Part shown: positions 32,659 through 43,291 of the stretch, piece after piece
Layout of the letters: each line of letters opens with the position of its first letter
Numbering within the stretch: the stretch's first letter is position 1
The notes under the pieces: generated by a model
What the model was told of the DNA's origin: nothing
The model's input: only the letters and a program-made list of their open reading frames with translations
Databases searched by the model: none
Program-made: the position numbers and the translations under genes
Source: an uncultured Pelagibacteraceae bacterium
GTDB taxonomy: Bacteria > Pseudomonadota > Alphaproteobacteria > Pelagibacterales > Pelagibacteraceae
Length of the DNA: 43,343 nt
Assembly: GCA_902628815.1 (NCBI GenBank)
Contig: CACOOK010000007.1
Coordinates: 1 to 43,343 of the forward strand
Direction of reading: 5' to 3'

Positions 32659-35229
32659 TTATTGTATGTTATCTTCAATTTTAATTACTGAAACAACTTT
32701 TTCCTCACCAGATAACTTTTTTATTCTTACTCCTTGAGTATTTCTCCCAGCAATTCTAATCTCTTTAACAGCGCATCTCATTATACTTCCTTTATCTGTG
32801 GACAAAAGTATTTCATCACTTTCACTTACCACTAAAGATGATGCTATATTACCATTTCTTGATGAATTGATAATTCCTATAATACCTTTACCACCCCTAT
32901 TTGTGACCCTGTAGTCAAGATAAGATGATCTTTTGCCGTAACCTTTTTCCGAAACTGACAGTATGTATCTGTCAACAGCGTTTTTGACTTTTTTGTTTTT
33001 TTCCAAAACATCTGACTTAATTTGAGTATTATCTAGGATAGACACAGATATTACCTTATCGCCGTCCTTTAATTGAATACCTTTAATACCTTTTGATGAT
33101 CTACCTTTGAATAATCTTAATTTTTTTGATTTAAATCTTATACACTTGCCATATCTTGTGCTTAATAAAATATCTTGATCATCATTACAAATTTTAACTC
33201 CAATAATTTTATCATCCTCATCTAGTTTCATTGCAATTTTTCCACTATTATTTATGTTGATAAAATCTTCCAATGTATTTTTTCTTACATTTCCTTTCTC
33301 TGTAGCAAAAATCACTTTTAAATTTTTCCAAACTGTTTCGTCTTCAGGTAAAGGCATAATTGAACTAATAGAGTGATGGCTTTTAAGCGGTAAAATATTA
33401 AATATAGATTTTCCTTTTGACGAAGTAGTTCCCTCTGGTATTTTATGAGCTTTAATTTTGTAAGCTAAACCCTGAGTAGAAAAAAACAATACTGGTGTAT
33501 GTGTATTTGCTGTAAAGATTTGAACAACAAAATCATCCTCTCTAGTAGAAATGCCGGTTTTACCTTTTCCTCCTCTTTTTTGTGTTTTTAAAGAGCTTAA
33601 AGGACCTCTCTTGATATAACCTTGGTTAGTAATATTAATAACTACTGACTCTTTTTGAATAGTTTCTTCGATGTTATAATTTAATACTGCATCAATTATT
33701 TTTGTTTTTCGAGGAGTAGCAAACTTATCTTTAATTTTCTCTAATTCTTCGATAATTAAATTATAAAGTATTTTTTTAGAATTTAAAATTTTATTATATT
33801 CAATGATAAGTTTTGATAATTTAGAAATCTCAGACTCAATTTCGCCTATACCATAGGCGGTTAATTTTTGAAGTTTAAGATCTAATATTGCATCAACTTG
33901 ATTTAATGTTAATTGGTAATTAACAAAATTTTTTTTCTCAATTGATTTAATTAATTTTGCACTTTTTTTAATTTTCCATTTTTTGGACAAAAGATTTTTT
34001 TTTGCTAAATTTGTATCTTTTGAATTCTTAATTATCTTTATTGTTTCATCTATATTTTCTACTGCAACTGCTAAACCTATTAAGATACTTGCACGTTCTT
34101 GTGCTTTTCTTAAGTCATAATTAACTCTTTTTGTAACTGTTTCTTCTCTGAATTTTAGAAACTCAGAAATGAACTCTTTTAAATTTAAAATTTTAGGTTT
34201 ATTTTTAACAATAGCTAAGGTATTGAAACCAAATGAACTCTCGATATTTGTAAATTTAAAAAGTTGGCGTCTTACAGTCTCGGGTTCAACATTTTTTCTT
34301 AGTTCAATTACAACTCTAATCCCCTCTCTATTAGATTCATCTCTTAAATCTCTGATTCCCTCAATCTTTTTATCTCTTACTAGTTGGGCAATTTTTTCAA
34401 TCAAAATTGATTTATTGACCTGATATGGTATTGATTTTATAACCAGTATTTCACGTCCACCTTTTTTTTCCTCAAATTCAATTTCCCCTCGAATTTTAAA
34501 AGATCCTCTACCTTTATTATAACCCTGCTTTATTATATCTTTACCAATTATAACTCCGCCAGTCGGAAAATCGGGACCTGGAACAAATTTCATTAATTGA
34601 GAGATAGTTATCTGATTATTGTTAATCAATGCAATAGTAGCATTAATTACTTCACCTAAATTGTGTGGAGGGATGCTAGTTGCCATTCCTACAGCTATAC
34701 CACCTGCTCCATTAACTAAAATATTTGGATATTGTGATGGTAAAACTTCAGGTTCTTTTTCTGTTTCATCATAATTGCTTCTAAAATTCACAGTATCTTT
34801 CTCGAGATCTTCCGTTAAAAATTGAGCAATTCTACCCAATTTAGTCTCGGTATATCTCATTGCTGCGGGAGGATCTCCATCTATGGAACCAAAATTTCCT
34901 TGACCAGAAATAAGGGGAAGTCTCATTGAAAAATCTTGAACTAATCGTACTAAAGCATCATAAACAGATTGATCCCCGTGAGGATGATATTTACCAATTA
35001 CATCTCCAACTATTCTGGCGGATTTTCTAAATGGTTTTGACCAATCGTAACCCCCTTTATACATTGCATAGATTATTCTTCTATGAACCGGTTTCAAACC
35101 ATCCCTAACATCTGGTAAAGCCCTACTTACAATTACGCTCATTGCATAAGATAAATAGGAGGATTTCATCTCATCTTGAACTAAAATAGGTTTAAAGGAT
35201 TTATCTTTATCTATAGCTTTTTTTTCCAT
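32659..35229 (-). CDS. gyrA: DNA gyrase subunit A
   Basis: An 856-residue type IIA topoisomerase subunit. The catalytic Tyr126 is in AAMRYTETK; the quinolone-resistance region reads YHPHGDQSVYD (81-91), with Gln87 at the place of E. coli Ser83 and Asp91 at that of Asp87. The C-terminal beta-pinwheel carries a GyrA box KRGGKGK (near residue 560) and repeated GKGIxGI-like blades, which separates it from ParC. It wraps DNA and introduces negative supercoils with GyrB. It lies 6 bases after ssb. Confidence 0.97.
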   Translation of the reverse strand: MEKKAIDKDKSFKPILVQDEMKSSYLSYAMSVIVSRALPDVRDGLKPVHRRIIYAMYKGGYDWSKPFRKSARIVGDVIGKYHPHGDQSVYDALVRLVQDFSMRLPLISGQGNFGSIDGDPPAAMRYTETKLGRIAQFLTEDLEKDTVNFRSNYDETEKEPEVLPSQYPNILVNGAGGIAVGMATSIPPHNLGEVINATIALINNNQITISQLMKFVPGPDFPTGGVIIGKDIIKQGYNKGRGSFKIRGEIEFEEKKGGREILVIKSIPYQVNKSILIEKIAQLVRDKKIEGIRDLRDESNREGIRVVIELRKNVEPETVRRQLFKFTNIESSFGFNTLAIVKNKPKILNLKEFISEFLKFREETVTKRVNYDLRKAQERASILIGLAVAVENIDETIKIIKNSKDTNLAKKNLLSKKWKIKKSAKLIKSIEKKNFVNYQLTLNQVDAILDLKLQKLTAYGIGEIESEISKLSKLIIEYNKILNSKKILYNLIIEELEKIKDKFATPRKTKIIDAVLNYNIEETIQKESVVINITNQGYIKRGPLSSLKTQKRGGKGKTGISTREDDFVVQIFTANTHTPVLFFSTQGLAYKIKAHKIPEGTTSSKGKSIFNILPLKSHHSISSIMPLPEDETVWKNLKVIFATEKGNVRKNTLEDFININNSGKIAMKLDEDDKIIGVKICNDDQDILLSTRYGKCIRFKSKKLRLFKGRSSKGIKGIQLKDGDKVISVSILDNTQIKSDVLEKNKKVKNAVDRYILSVSEKGYGKRSSYLDYRVTNRGGKGIIGIINSSRNGNIASSLVVSESDEILLSTDKGSIMRCAVKEIRIAGRNTQGVRIKKLSGEEKVVSVIKIEDNIQ

Positions 35230-35235
35230 TAATTT

Positions 35236-35694
35236 TTAAAAAGGAATTTCATCATCAAGATCAGAACTATCTTGATTTAAATTATCATTAGGTAACGAAC
35301 TCTTATTTTCTGATACTAAATTTGAGTTGTTTCCGTTACCACGACTATCAAGCATAGTTAAACTTGAATTATAACCTTGTAAGACCACCTCAGTAGAATA
35401 CTTATCTTGACCTGTGGCTTCGTCTTTCCACTTTCTAGTACTCAATTGACCTTCAATATAAACGTTAGCACCTTTTTTAACATATTGTTGTACAACATTA
35501 ACTAATCCCTCATTAAATATTACAACTCTATGCCACTCTGTTTTCTCTTTTCGCTCTCCAGTAGATTTGTCTTTCCATGATTGGCTTGTGGCTAAACTTA
35601 ATCTAGCTACGCTTTTACCATTGACCATTTGCTTAATTTCTGGATCTGCGCCTAAACGACCTATTAATTGTACTTTATTTAAACTTCCAGCCAT
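35236..35694 (-). CDS. ssb: Single-stranded DNA-binding protein
   Basis: A 152-residue SSB. The OB fold covers about 1-110 (NKVQLIGRLGADPE, EKTEWHRVV, YIEGQLSTRKW), then a low-complexity Asn/Ser-rich linker, then the acidic tip DDEIPF, which recruits partner proteins. It protects single-stranded DNA in replication and repair. It begins the minus-strand run ssb-gyrA-coaD and diverges from uvrA, an arrangement conserved in many proteobacteria. Confidence 0.97.
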   Translation of the reverse strand: MAGSLNKVQLIGRLGADPEIKQMVNGKSVARLSLATSQSWKDKSTGERKEKTEWHRVVIFNEGLVNVVQQYVKKGANVYIEGQLSTRKWKDEATGQDKYSTEVVLQGYNSSLTMLDSRGNGNNSNLVSENKSSLPNDNLNQDSSDLDDEIPF

Positions 35695-35794
35695 AATATT
35701 TTGAGTTTATTTTGATTTTTTGTTGTTTATACACGTTATTTTATATCATATTTAATAAGTAAATATAAGGTGATAATTATTTGTAGGAAAAAAA
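35695..35794. promoter_or_regulatory. Divergent ssb/uvrA promoter region; uvrA ribosome binding site
   Basis: A 100-base AT-rich spacer serving both genes. A clear Shine-Dalgarno AGGA (35785-35788) precedes the uvrA ATG by six bases; such sites are uncommon elsewhere in this window. In many bacteria this spacer carries a LexA box. I see no alphaproteobacterial SOS box (GTTC-N7-GTTC) here; the nearest thing is GTTG and GTTA separated by nine bases. Confidence 0.6.
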
Positions 35795-38674
35795 ATGGTG
35801 AAAAAAATCGTTGTAAAAGGCGCTAAAGAACATAACTTAAAAAATATTTCTCTTGAAATTCCTAAAGAGAAATTAATTGTTATTACAGGCCTGTCTGGAT
35901 CAGGGAAATCATCACTAGCATTTGATACTATTTATGCTGAGGGACAAAGAAGATACGTGGAAAGTTTATCTTCTTATGCAAGACAGTTTTTAGACAAAAT
36001 GAAAAAACCCAATGTGGATTTTATTGAGGGTCTGAGTCCTGCTATTTCAATTGAGCAAAAAAATACTTCTAAAAACCCTAGATCAACAGTAGCTACCGTA
36101 ACAGAAATTTATGATTATATGCGAGTTTTATTTGCCAGAGTTGGAGTACCGTATTCTCCATTCACAGGTAAACCAATTGTTTCACAGTCAATTAGTGAAA
36201 TGGTAGATAAAATATCAAAGCTTCCGAAAAATAATACAATTTATATTTTGGCACCTATAGTAAGAGGTAGAAAAGGTGAATATAAGAAAGAAATATTAAA
36301 TTACAAAAAAAGAGGTTTTTCAAAAATCAAAGTAGATGGAAAATACTTAAATATAGATGAGTTTCCTGACCTGAATAAGAAAATTAAACACGACATTTCA
36401 ATTATAGTTGACAGAATTATACTAAATTCCAAACTTGGAAACAGGCTCGCTGACAGTGTTGAGACAGCAATAAACTTATCCGATGGGTTACTTATAGTAG
36501 AATATGAAAATGAGACATTGCCTAAAAAACTAAGGAAAAAAGAGAGCATTACTTTTTCATCGAAATTTTCTTGTCCGGAAAGCGGTTTTACAATAGAGGA
36601 AGTTGAACCAAGACTATTCTCTTTTAATTCCCCTTATGGTGCATGTGAAGAGTGTGAAGGAATTGGACATAACTTGAATGTCGATCCCAATTTAGTGGTT
36701 ACGGATCCAAAAAAGAGTTTACAGGACGGTGTCATAGAACCATGGTCAAAATCTACCTCCCTATATTATGCACAAACTTTAGCGTCAATAGCAAAACATT
36801 ATAAAATTTCATTAAGCGAACAATGGAAAAAAATTCCAAAAAAAATACAAGATATCATTTTATATGGATCAGATGAAGAAGAAATAAAATTTTCTTATGA
36901 TGACGGTTATGAGTCCTACACTACAAAAAAAACTTTTGAGGGAGTAATTAATAATTTGGAAAGACGTTATTTAGAAACAGATAGCGAGTGGAAAAGAGAA
37001 GAAATTTCACAATATCAAAGTGAAAGTAATTGTGAAAAATGCAATGGAATGAGATTAAAAGATGAAGCCTTATGTGTTAAAATTAATTTATTAAATATTA
37101 GCGAAGTTACAAATAAATCAATAGATGAAGCTCAAAAATGGTTTTCTAATTTAGAAAATATTCTAACTGAAAGAGAGAATAAAATCGCTCAACATATCTT
37201 AAAAGAAATCAATGAGAGATTAAACTTTCTTTTAAATGTAGGGCTTAATTATTTAACTCTATCAAGAGAGTCAGGTACATTGTCTGGCGGAGAAGCTCAA
37301 AGAATAAGATTGGCTTCGCAAATTGGTTCTGGTCTTACTGGTGTCTTATATGTATTAGATGAACCTTCAATAGGTTTACATCAAAGGGATAATAAAAAAT
37401 TAATTACTGCTTTGAAGAAATTAAGAGATTTAGGAAATACCGTTATAGTTGTAGAACATGATATTGAAACAATGGAAAGTTCAGATCATATAATTGATAT
37501 CGGTCCTGAAGCCGGACTTAAGGGTGGGCAAATAGTTGCTGAAGGAGAAGTAAAAAGAATAATTGAAAATGATAAAAGTATTACTGGAAATTATTTATCT
37601 GGAAAAAAATATATACCTGTTCCTAAAAAAAGACGTTCTGCAAAGAATGGGAGATATATTGAGATAAGTGGTGCAAGCGGAAATAATTTAAAAAAAGTAA
37701 ATTTAAAAATACCTGTAGGAACCTTTACTTGTGTAACAGGTGTGTCTGGTAGTGGAAAGTCTACTTTAATATTACATACACTCTACAATGCCTTTAATTT
37801 AATTTTAAATAAAAATAAGAGTAGAAAAGTTCCAAAAGCATTTACAGGTTTTAAAGGCACTGAATTAATTGATAAAATTATTGATATTGATCAATCGCCA
37901 ATTGGCAGAACACCTAGATCCAATCCAGCAACTTACACAGGTGCATTTGGACCTATAAGAGAGTGGTTTGCAAGTCTTCCAGAGTCTAAAGCAAGAGGAT
38001 ATAAAGTTGGAAGATATTCTTTTAATGTTAAAGGCGGTAGATGTGAAACATGTGAAGGAGATGGTGTTTTAACATATGAAATGCATTTTCTTCCGGATGT
38101 ATTTATTCCTTGTGATACTTGCAAAGGAGCTCGATATAATCGTGAAACACTAGAAATAAGATTTAAAGGTAAAAATATAGCTGACATATTGGATATGACT
38201 GTTGATGAAGGATGCGAATTTTTTGAAAATATTAATAATATAAAGTCTAAACTAATTACATTAAAACATGTTGGCCTTGGGTATATGAAAATTGGTCAAC
38301 AAGCGACAACTTTATCTGGAGGTGAAGCTCAAAGAATAAAATTAGCAAAAGAATTATCTAAAAGACCAACAGGAAGAACTTTATACATATTAGATGAACC
38401 AACCACTGGATTACATTCACATGATATAAAAAAATTATTAGAAATTTTACAAGCGTTTGCTAACACAGGTAACACGGTTGTGGTTATAGAACATAATTTA
38501 GATGTAATCAAAACTGCTGATCATATAATTGATATGGGGCCTGAAGGTGGTGTTAATGGTGGTAAAATAATAGCTGAAGGCACGCCTGAAAAAATATCAA
38601 CAGTCAAAGAGAGTTTTACGGGCAAATTTATCAGGGATATTATAGGTAATGGATCAATGAAAAAAACTGCATAA
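35795..38674 (+). CDS. uvrA: Excinuclease ABC subunit A
   Basis: A 959-residue damage-recognition ATPase of nucleotide excision repair. Two ABC modules can be seen: Walker [10 protein letters not shown] near residues 31-39 and GVSGSGKST near 649-657, with two LSGGEAQRI signatures. Zinc knuckles: CEECEG...CEKCNG in the first half and CETCEG...CDTCKG near 750-776. The full family length is present. The start is supported by a Shine-Dalgarno site 6 bases upstream. UvrB and UvrC are not in the window. Confidence 0.98.
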   Translation: MVKKIVVKGAKEHNLKNISLEIPKEKLIVITGLSGSGKSSLAFDTIYAEGQRRYVESLSSYARQFLDKMKKPNVDFIEGLSPAISIEQKNTSKNPRSTVATVTEIYDYMRVLFARVGVPYSPFTGKPIVSQSISEMVDKISKLPKNNTIYILAPIVRGRKGEYKKEILNYKKRGFSKIKVDGKYLNIDEFPDLNKKIKHDISIIVDRIILNSKLGNRLADSVETAINLSDGLLIVEYENETLPKKLRKKESITFSSKFSCPESGFTIEEVEPRLFSFNSPYGACEECEGIGHNLNVDPNLVVTDPKKSLQDGVIEPWSKSTSLYYAQTLASIAKHYKISLSEQWKKIPKKIQDIILYGSDEEEIKFSYDDGYESYTTKKTFEGVINNLERRYLETDSEWKREEISQYQSESNCEKCNGMRLKDEALCVKINLLNISEVTNKSIDEAQKWFSNLENILTERENKIAQHILKEINERLNFLLNVGLNYLTLSRESGTLSGGEAQRIRLASQIGSGLTGVLYVLDEPSIGLHQRDNKKLITALKKLRDLGNTVIVVEHDIETMESSDHIIDIGPEAGLKGGQIVAEGEVKRIIENDKSITGNYLSGKKYIPVPKKRRSAKNGRYIEISGASGNNLKKVNLKIPVGTFTCVTGVSGSGKSTLILHTLYNAFNLILNKNKSRKVPKAFTGFKGTELIDKIIDIDQSPIGRTPRSNPATYTGAFGPIREWFASLPESKARGYKVGRYSFNVKGGRCETCEGDGVLTYEMHFLPDVFIPCDTCKGARYNRETLEIRFKGKNIADILDMTVDEGCEFFENINNIKSKLITLKHVGLGYMKIGQQATTLSGGEAQRIKLAKELSKRPTGRTLYILDEPTTGLHSHDIKKLLEILQAFANTGNTVVVIEHNLDVIKTADHIIDMGPEGGVNGGKIIAEGTPEKISTVKESFTGKFIRDIIGNGSMKKTA

Positions 38675-38700
38675 AATCCTTATTCGTGTTATAAATAATT

Positions 38701-39303
38701 ATGACAAATATTCTTCAATCACTATCCAAAACCGTTCACCTGTCTCTAGGTATAGCTATTCTTTTATTAGTAGGATTACACTTTTTTGGAGACGGTTTTG
38801 TCTTTGACAGATACTTCTTTAGTTGGTTGTTTAGGTATTTGCATGTGTTGGCTGGTATTATGTGGATAGGTTTGTTGTGGTACTTTAATTTTGTACAAAT
38901 ACCTTCGATGCCAAATATTCCAGATGATCAAAAACCTGCAATAGGAAAGGTAATTGCGCCTAAAGCTTTATTTTGGTTTAGATGGGCAGCTGTTGGTACA
39001 ATTATAACTGGTTTAATAGTTTCATACCTACAAGGATATGTTCACAAAGCAATGATTTTAGGAATTGGAAGCGGAGATCCGAAAACTACGGCTATAGGAA
39101 TTGGAATGTGGTTAGGGATAATAATGGCTTATAATGTTTGGTTTGTTATTTGGCCTAATCAAAAAATGGCTTTAGGAATGATAGATTGTCAGCCAGATGA
39201 AAAAGCTAAAGCAGCGAAAAAGGCTATGTTATTTTCTAGGACAAACACTTTACTCTCATTCCCAATGTTGCTCTCAATGGTGGCAGCACAAAATCTTTAT
39301 TAA
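38701..39303 (+). CDS. PuuD-like membrane protein (urate oxidase N-terminal domain family)
   Basis: A 200-residue membrane protein with about five helices (roughly 12-28, 40-60, 90-113, 130-150 and 178-197). FRYLHVLAGIMWIGLLWYFN, FWFRWAAVGTIITGL and YNVWFVIWPNQ resemble the membrane domain of PuuD, a cytochrome-c-type urate hydroxylase. PuuD has eight helices plus a cytochrome c domain; there is no CxxCH here, so this is the short form common in marine alphaproteobacteria. The His in helix 2 and conserved Trp residues might bind haem. Its stop touches that of secF (TAATTA). Function uncertain. Confidence 0.75.
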   Translation: MTNILQSLSKTVHLSLGIAILLLVGLHFFGDGFVFDRYFFSWLFRYLHVLAGIMWIGLLWYFNFVQIPSMPNIPDDQKPAIGKVIAPKALFWFRWAAVGTIITGLIVSYLQGYVHKAMILGIGSGDPKTTAIGIGMWLGIIMAYNVWFVIWPNQKMALGMIDCQPDEKAKAAKKAMLFSRTNTLLSFPMLLSMVAAQNLY

Positions 39304-40212
39304 TTAAGGTACAATTTTCTCCTCTTTTTTTTCTAAGGTTTGCGAACTTACTTTGAGAAATTTCAATATTGGAGAAGCAACAAAAATTGATGAGTAAGTT
39401 CCTATTAATACACCTAAAATCATAGCAAAAGAGAATCCTCTTAAAATTTCACCACCTAGTATATAAATGGAGAGTAGTGCAAGTAAAGTAGTTACAGAAG
39501 TTATAATAGTTCTAGATAAAGTTTCATTAATTGATAAGTTGGCAATATCACTGATACTAACTCTGTTATATTTCAACAAATTTTCTCGTACTCGATCATA
39601 GATTACGACTGTATCGTTCATAGAATATCCCACTATTGTAAGAACTGCAGCAATAATTGATAAATTAATTTCTAATGATAAAAGTGAAAAAATACCAATT
39701 GTTATAACAACATCGTGAAATAGTGCTATTATCGAACCTACACTAAATTGCCATTCAAATCTTATCCAAATATAAAAAAGCATTGCCATTAATGCCAACG
39801 AAATAGCTATGACTGAAGACTCTAAAAGTTCTGCACTAACTTTAGGACCGACATTTTCTACTCGTCTAAAGTCTATTTTGGTATTCAAATTTTTTGATAA
39901 TCTTTCTTTTATTTCTGGAATTAAATTATTGTCATTAGAATTTATCTGTTCAACTTTTATTAAATAATCTCTATCTTTACCAAATTTTTTTACATTAATA
40001 TCTCCAAGATCCATTGTATTAAGAGAGTCCCTAATTGATGTTTCATTGATATCATTTTCAGCTCTTAATTCTATTAAAGTGCCGCCCTTAAAGTCTATTC
40101 CGTAATTTAATCCTTTAAATATCATGAAAAAAATACTTAAGATAAATAATGTTATAGAAATTAGATTTGCTTTTTTAAAATTTGATGCAAAATTGATATT
40201 ACTTGTTATCAT
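39304..40212 (-). CDS. secF: Protein translocase subunit SecF
   Basis: A 302-residue inner-membrane protein that works with SecD to use the proton gradient for protein export. Six helices are expected and visible. Motifs: GIDFKGGTLIELR (the DFxGG motif after helix 1), then VVITIGIFSLL, YSMNDTVVIYDRVREN (the helix 4-5 turn) and SVTTLLALLSIYILGGE. The start ATG overlaps the secD stop by four bases. The conserved order is yajC-secD-secF. Confidence 0.97.
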   Translation of the reverse strand: MITSNINFASNFKKANLISITLFILSIFFMIFKGLNYGIDFKGGTLIELRAENDINETSIRDSLNTMDLGDINVKKFGKDRDYLIKVEQINSNDNNLIPEIKERLSKNLNTKIDFRRVENVGPKVSAELLESSVIAISLALMAMLFYIWIRFEWQFSVGSIIALFHDVVITIGIFSLLSLEINLSIIAAVLTIVGYSMNDTVVIYDRVRENLLKYNRVSISDIANLSINETLSRTIITSVTTLLALLSIYILGGEILRGFSFAMILGVLIGTYSSIFVASPILKFLKVSSQTLEKKEEKIVP

Positions 40213-41753
40213 ATCTTTATCTCTTTATTATTATTTTTTAAAACTATCAAAGACGTAAGATGTCTTGCTAAAAAATATGCAGTAAATAATGTTGTAATTA
40301 TTCCAATACCCAAAGTTATGGCAAAACCCTTTACTGGTCCTGAGCCAAAAGCAAATAATATTATAGCAGCTATAAGTGTAGTAATATTAGCGTCCAAAAC
40401 TGTTATTTTGGCTTTTGAATAACCAAGATCAAAAGCGAGTATGGAAGACTTCTCAGTTTTTAATTCTTCTTTTATCCTCTCAAAAATTAAAACATTTGCA
40501 TCAACAGCCATTCCTACTGTTAAAATTATTCCTGCAATACCTGGTAAGGTGAGTGTAGCTTCCAATATTGTTAAAATACCAACTAACATCAATAAATTAG
40601 CAATTAAAGCAAGATTAGCAATCAAACCAAATATTCTATATTTATAAAACATAAATATTATTACTAAAATAAACCCAATTATTAATGATGTTAATCCAGA
40701 CTTAATAGAGTCCTCTCCTAAATCTGGCCCTACTGTTCTTTCTTCAACAACATTTAATGGCGTGGGCAATGCACCCGACCTTAGCAACAAAGCTAAATCA
40801 GTAGCCTCTTGAAAAGTAAAATTTCCTGAAATCATACCGTTTCCAGAAGTAATTGGTTCGTTAATATTAGGTGCACTTATTATATTTCCATCAAGGACAA
40901 TAGCTAACCTTTTTCCAACATTATCAGTTGTAGCTCTGCCAAATTTTTGTGCTCCAAGTCTATCAAGTGTAAAGGATACTGTTGGTTCACCTCTTTGATT
41001 TTGAATACTGGGTTGAGCATCAACTAAATTTTCCCCACTCATAATAATTCTTTTACTTATCATTAGTTTTTCACCAGTCTCAGAAATCAACTCATCAACT
41101 CCAAACTCTTTATTTTCTGCAACTAATCTAAAATTTAATTTTGCAGTTTTGCCTAGCAATTTCTTAATTCTTTCAGGGTCTTTTAACCCTGGTAATTCTA
41201 CAAGTATCCGCTTTTCTCCTCTTTGTAATATCGTAGGTTCTTTAGTTCCCACATCATCAATTCTTCTTCTTACAATTTCTATTGATTGTTTTAATGCAGA
41301 ATTATTAATTGTTAGTAAACCAAATTTAGAAAATAGAATTTCAATATAATTATTTTCTAGTTCAGTAAAATCGAGTTCAAAAGATCTATAATTTTCAATG
41401 TAAGGATTAACTGAATTATTTTTTTTGGAAAGAAAAATTACTTCAAATTTATCTTTATCATCAATTTTAAATAATAATTTCTTATTCTTTATCTGAAAAT
41501 CTGAATAATTCAAATTATTTTCTCTAAGTAATTTCTTAATTGGAATAACCTTAGATTGAATTTTTTCTTTCACAAGGGAATCTGAATTAATTTCTAACAA
41601 TAGATAAGATCCGCCTTGCAAATCTAGACCAAGATTAACTTTTTTATCTAAATATATGTTATCTCTTTTTTGAAAATTTAAAATTGAAAATGTAGATATT
41701 ATTAAAAATATTAGGTAAATGATTACAACATTTATTTTAGTAAAATTTAACAC
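40209..41753 (-). CDS. secD: Protein translocase subunit SecD
   Basis: A 514-residue inner-membrane protein. Helix 1 is followed by LGLDLQGGSYLLLE (D1 motif), the periplasmic P1 domain contains VRRRIDDVGTKEPTILQRG and RILVELPGL, then SGNFTFQEATDLALLLRSGALP, and helices 2-6 include GMAVDANVLIFERIKEE. P1 binds substrate emerging from SecYEG. GTG is the start (41751-41753), 9 bases after the yajC stop; no ATG nearer fits. Confidence 0.97.
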   Translation of the reverse strand: MLNFTKINVVIIYLIFLIISTFSILNFQKRDNIYLDKKVNLGLDLQGGSYLLLEINSDSLVKEKIQSKVIPIKKLLRENNLNYSDFQIKNKKLLFKIDDKDKFEVIFLSKKNNSVNPYIENYRSFELDFTELENNYIEILFSKFGLLTINNSALKQSIEIVRRRIDDVGTKEPTILQRGEKRILVELPGLKDPERIKKLLGKTAKLNFRLVAENKEFGVDELISETGEKLMISKRIIMSGENLVDAQPSIQNQRGEPTVSFTLDRLGAQKFGRATTDNVGKRLAIVLDGNIISAPNINEPITSGNGMISGNFTFQEATDLALLLRSGALPTPLNVVEERTVGPDLGEDSIKSGLTSLIIGFILVIIFMFYKYRIFGLIANLALIANLLMLVGILTILEATLTLPGIAGIILTVGMAVDANVLIFERIKEELKTEKSSILAFDLGYSKAKITVLDANITTLIAAIILFAFGSGPVKGFAITLGIGIITTLFTAYFLARHLTSLIVLKNNNKEIKI

Positions 41754-41762
41754 AAAAAAGAA

Positions 41763-42050
41763 TTATTTTTTAACTTCTTCTTTTTTTAATAAACTTGTTA
41801 TAGTTGATCTGATGATTTGAACTTTAGTGTTTTCCCCTATAACTACTTCTATCCTATCGTCTTCCATCACTCTATCCACTATCCCGATAATACCGCCTGA
41901 AGTAATAATTTCATCTCCCCTTTTTAAAGATTGAACCATGGCTTTATGATCTTTTACTCTCTTTTGTTGAGGACGTATTAAAAAGAAATAAAAAATTACA
42001 AAAATTAAAATAAGAGGTATAAATTGTGCTATTCCTTGTCCACTCATCAT
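41763..42050 (-). CDS. yajC: Preprotein translocase subunit YajC
   Basis: A 95-residue SecDF accessory protein. One transmembrane helix (about 8-27) ends in FFLIRPQQKRVKDH, the YajC signature. A small beta-barrel follows: LKRGDEIITSGGIIGIV and MEDDRIEVVIGEN. Two consecutive ATG codons at the start make either usable. It begins the yajC-secD-secF unit and is preceded by 44 bases after serS. Confidence 0.97.
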   Translation of the reverse strand: MMSGQGIAQFIPLILIFVIFYFFLIRPQQKRVKDHKAMVQSLKRGDEIITSGGIIGIVDRVMEDDRIEVVIGENTKVQIIRSTITSLLKKEEVKK

Positions 42051-42094
42051 CAGACAATTATAATAAAAGAATTAAATTAACAAGTTAAATTTTA

Positions 42095-43291
42095 TCAAAT
42101 TTTGTCCAAATTATTCATATATTTTTTTAAAGAATTTGGAATAGTTACAGATCCATCCTTGTTTTGATAATTCTCCAATATTGCTATGATTAGTCTTCCC
42201 ACAGCTAGTCCTGAACCATTTAAAGTTCCTACAAAATCATTACCATTTTCAGTTTTATATTTAGCGCTCATCCTTCTAGCTTGAAACAAACCACAAGAAG
42301 AGCAACTAGAAATCTCTCTGTATTTATTTTCAGATGGTATCCATACTTCGATATCATATGTCATTTCGGCGCTAAATCCCATATCTCCTGTCGATAATTG
42401 AATTATTTGATACGGTAATTCAAGTTTATCTAGTATAGATTTTGCACAACTCAACATTCTATCTAATTCTGACATACAGTTTTTAGGCTCAACAACACTT
42501 ACTAATTCTACTTTGTAAAATTGGTGTTGTCTGATCATGCCTTTAGTATCTTTTCCATAACTTCCAGCCTCTTTTCGAAAACATGGTGTTGAAGCAACAA
42601 ATCTTAAAGGTAATTGATTTTTATCTAATATAGAATTTCTTACTAAATTTGTTAAAACAACTTCTGATGTTGGAATTAAAAATTTTCTATCATCTGAATT
42701 TTCTAATTTTATCTCAAATTGATCTTCCTCAAATTTTGGTAGTTGACCAGTTCCAAACATATTATTTTCTTTAACAATTAATGGTGGGGAAATTTCTGTG
42801 TATTTAAATTCTTTCGTATGGGTATCAAGCATAAAATTAATAAGTGCCCTTTCAAGTAAAGCAATATTATTTTTAAGGACGACAAATCTGGAGCCAGATA
42901 ATTTTACTGAAGTATCAAAATCCATAGCATTTTCTTTTGAACCTATTTCAATATGGGATTTTACTCTAAAATTTAAATCTTTTTTTTTTCCGTGTTGACT
43001 AATTATCTTATTAGATTTTTCATCTTTACCTATTGGTACATCATCCAAAGCTATATTTGGAATAACGTGAAGGAGTTCGTTAAGTTTATTTTCTGCATAG
43101 AATTGTTTTTCAGCAGCTTTGGAGATTATTTCAGAAAGTTTTTTTGATTTTTCAAAGTTTGATTTATCTTTTGATTTAGATAAGGTTTTTTTTTCCTGTT
43201 CTAAATTTTCTTTTTCAGTAATTAATTTCCTGTTTTCATTGTCTAACTTCTTAAATTGATCTATGTCAAAATCAAAATTTCTAACACTCAA
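42095..43291 (-). CDS. serS: Seryl-tRNA synthetase
   Basis: A 398-residue class II synthetase charging tRNA-Ser (tRNA-Ser(TGA) lies at 26398-26487). A long N-terminal coiled-coil (about 10-95) is followed by the catalytic core: motif 2 FRKEAGSYGKDTKGMIRQHQF-type region, and motif 3 GSGLAVGRLIIAI. EISSCSSCGLFQARRM is conserved. The start is TTG (43289-43291), which overlaps the TGA of the upstream gene. The first about 17 residues of typical SerRS are therefore missing, or were separated by a slip in the A8 tract just upstream. Confidence 0.93.
   Translation of the reverse strand: MSVRNFDFDIDQFKKLDNENRKLITEKENLEQEKKTLSKSKDKSNFEKSKKLSEIISKAAEKQFYAENKLNELLHVIPNIALDDVPIGKDEKSNKIISQHGKKKDLNFRVKSHIEIGSKENAMDFDTSVKLSGSRFVVLKNNIALLERALINFMLDTHTKEFKYTEISPPLIVKENNMFGTGQLPKFEEDQFEIKLENSDDRKFLIPTSEVVLTNLVRNSILDKNQLPLRFVASTPCFRKEAGSYGKDTKGMIRQHQFYKVELVSVVEPKNCMSELDRMLSCAKSILDKLELPYQIIQLSTGDMGFSAEMTYDIEVWIPSENKYREISSCSSCGLFQARRMSAKYKTENGNDFVGTLNGSGLAVGRLIIAILENYQNKDGSVTIPNSLKKYMNNLDKI

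Noticed and set aside
32658-32678. Longer coaD starting at TTG inside gyrA
   Set aside because: The extra seven residues precede the conserved MKTAVYPGTFDP start and need a TTG; the ATG at 32657 fits the family length.
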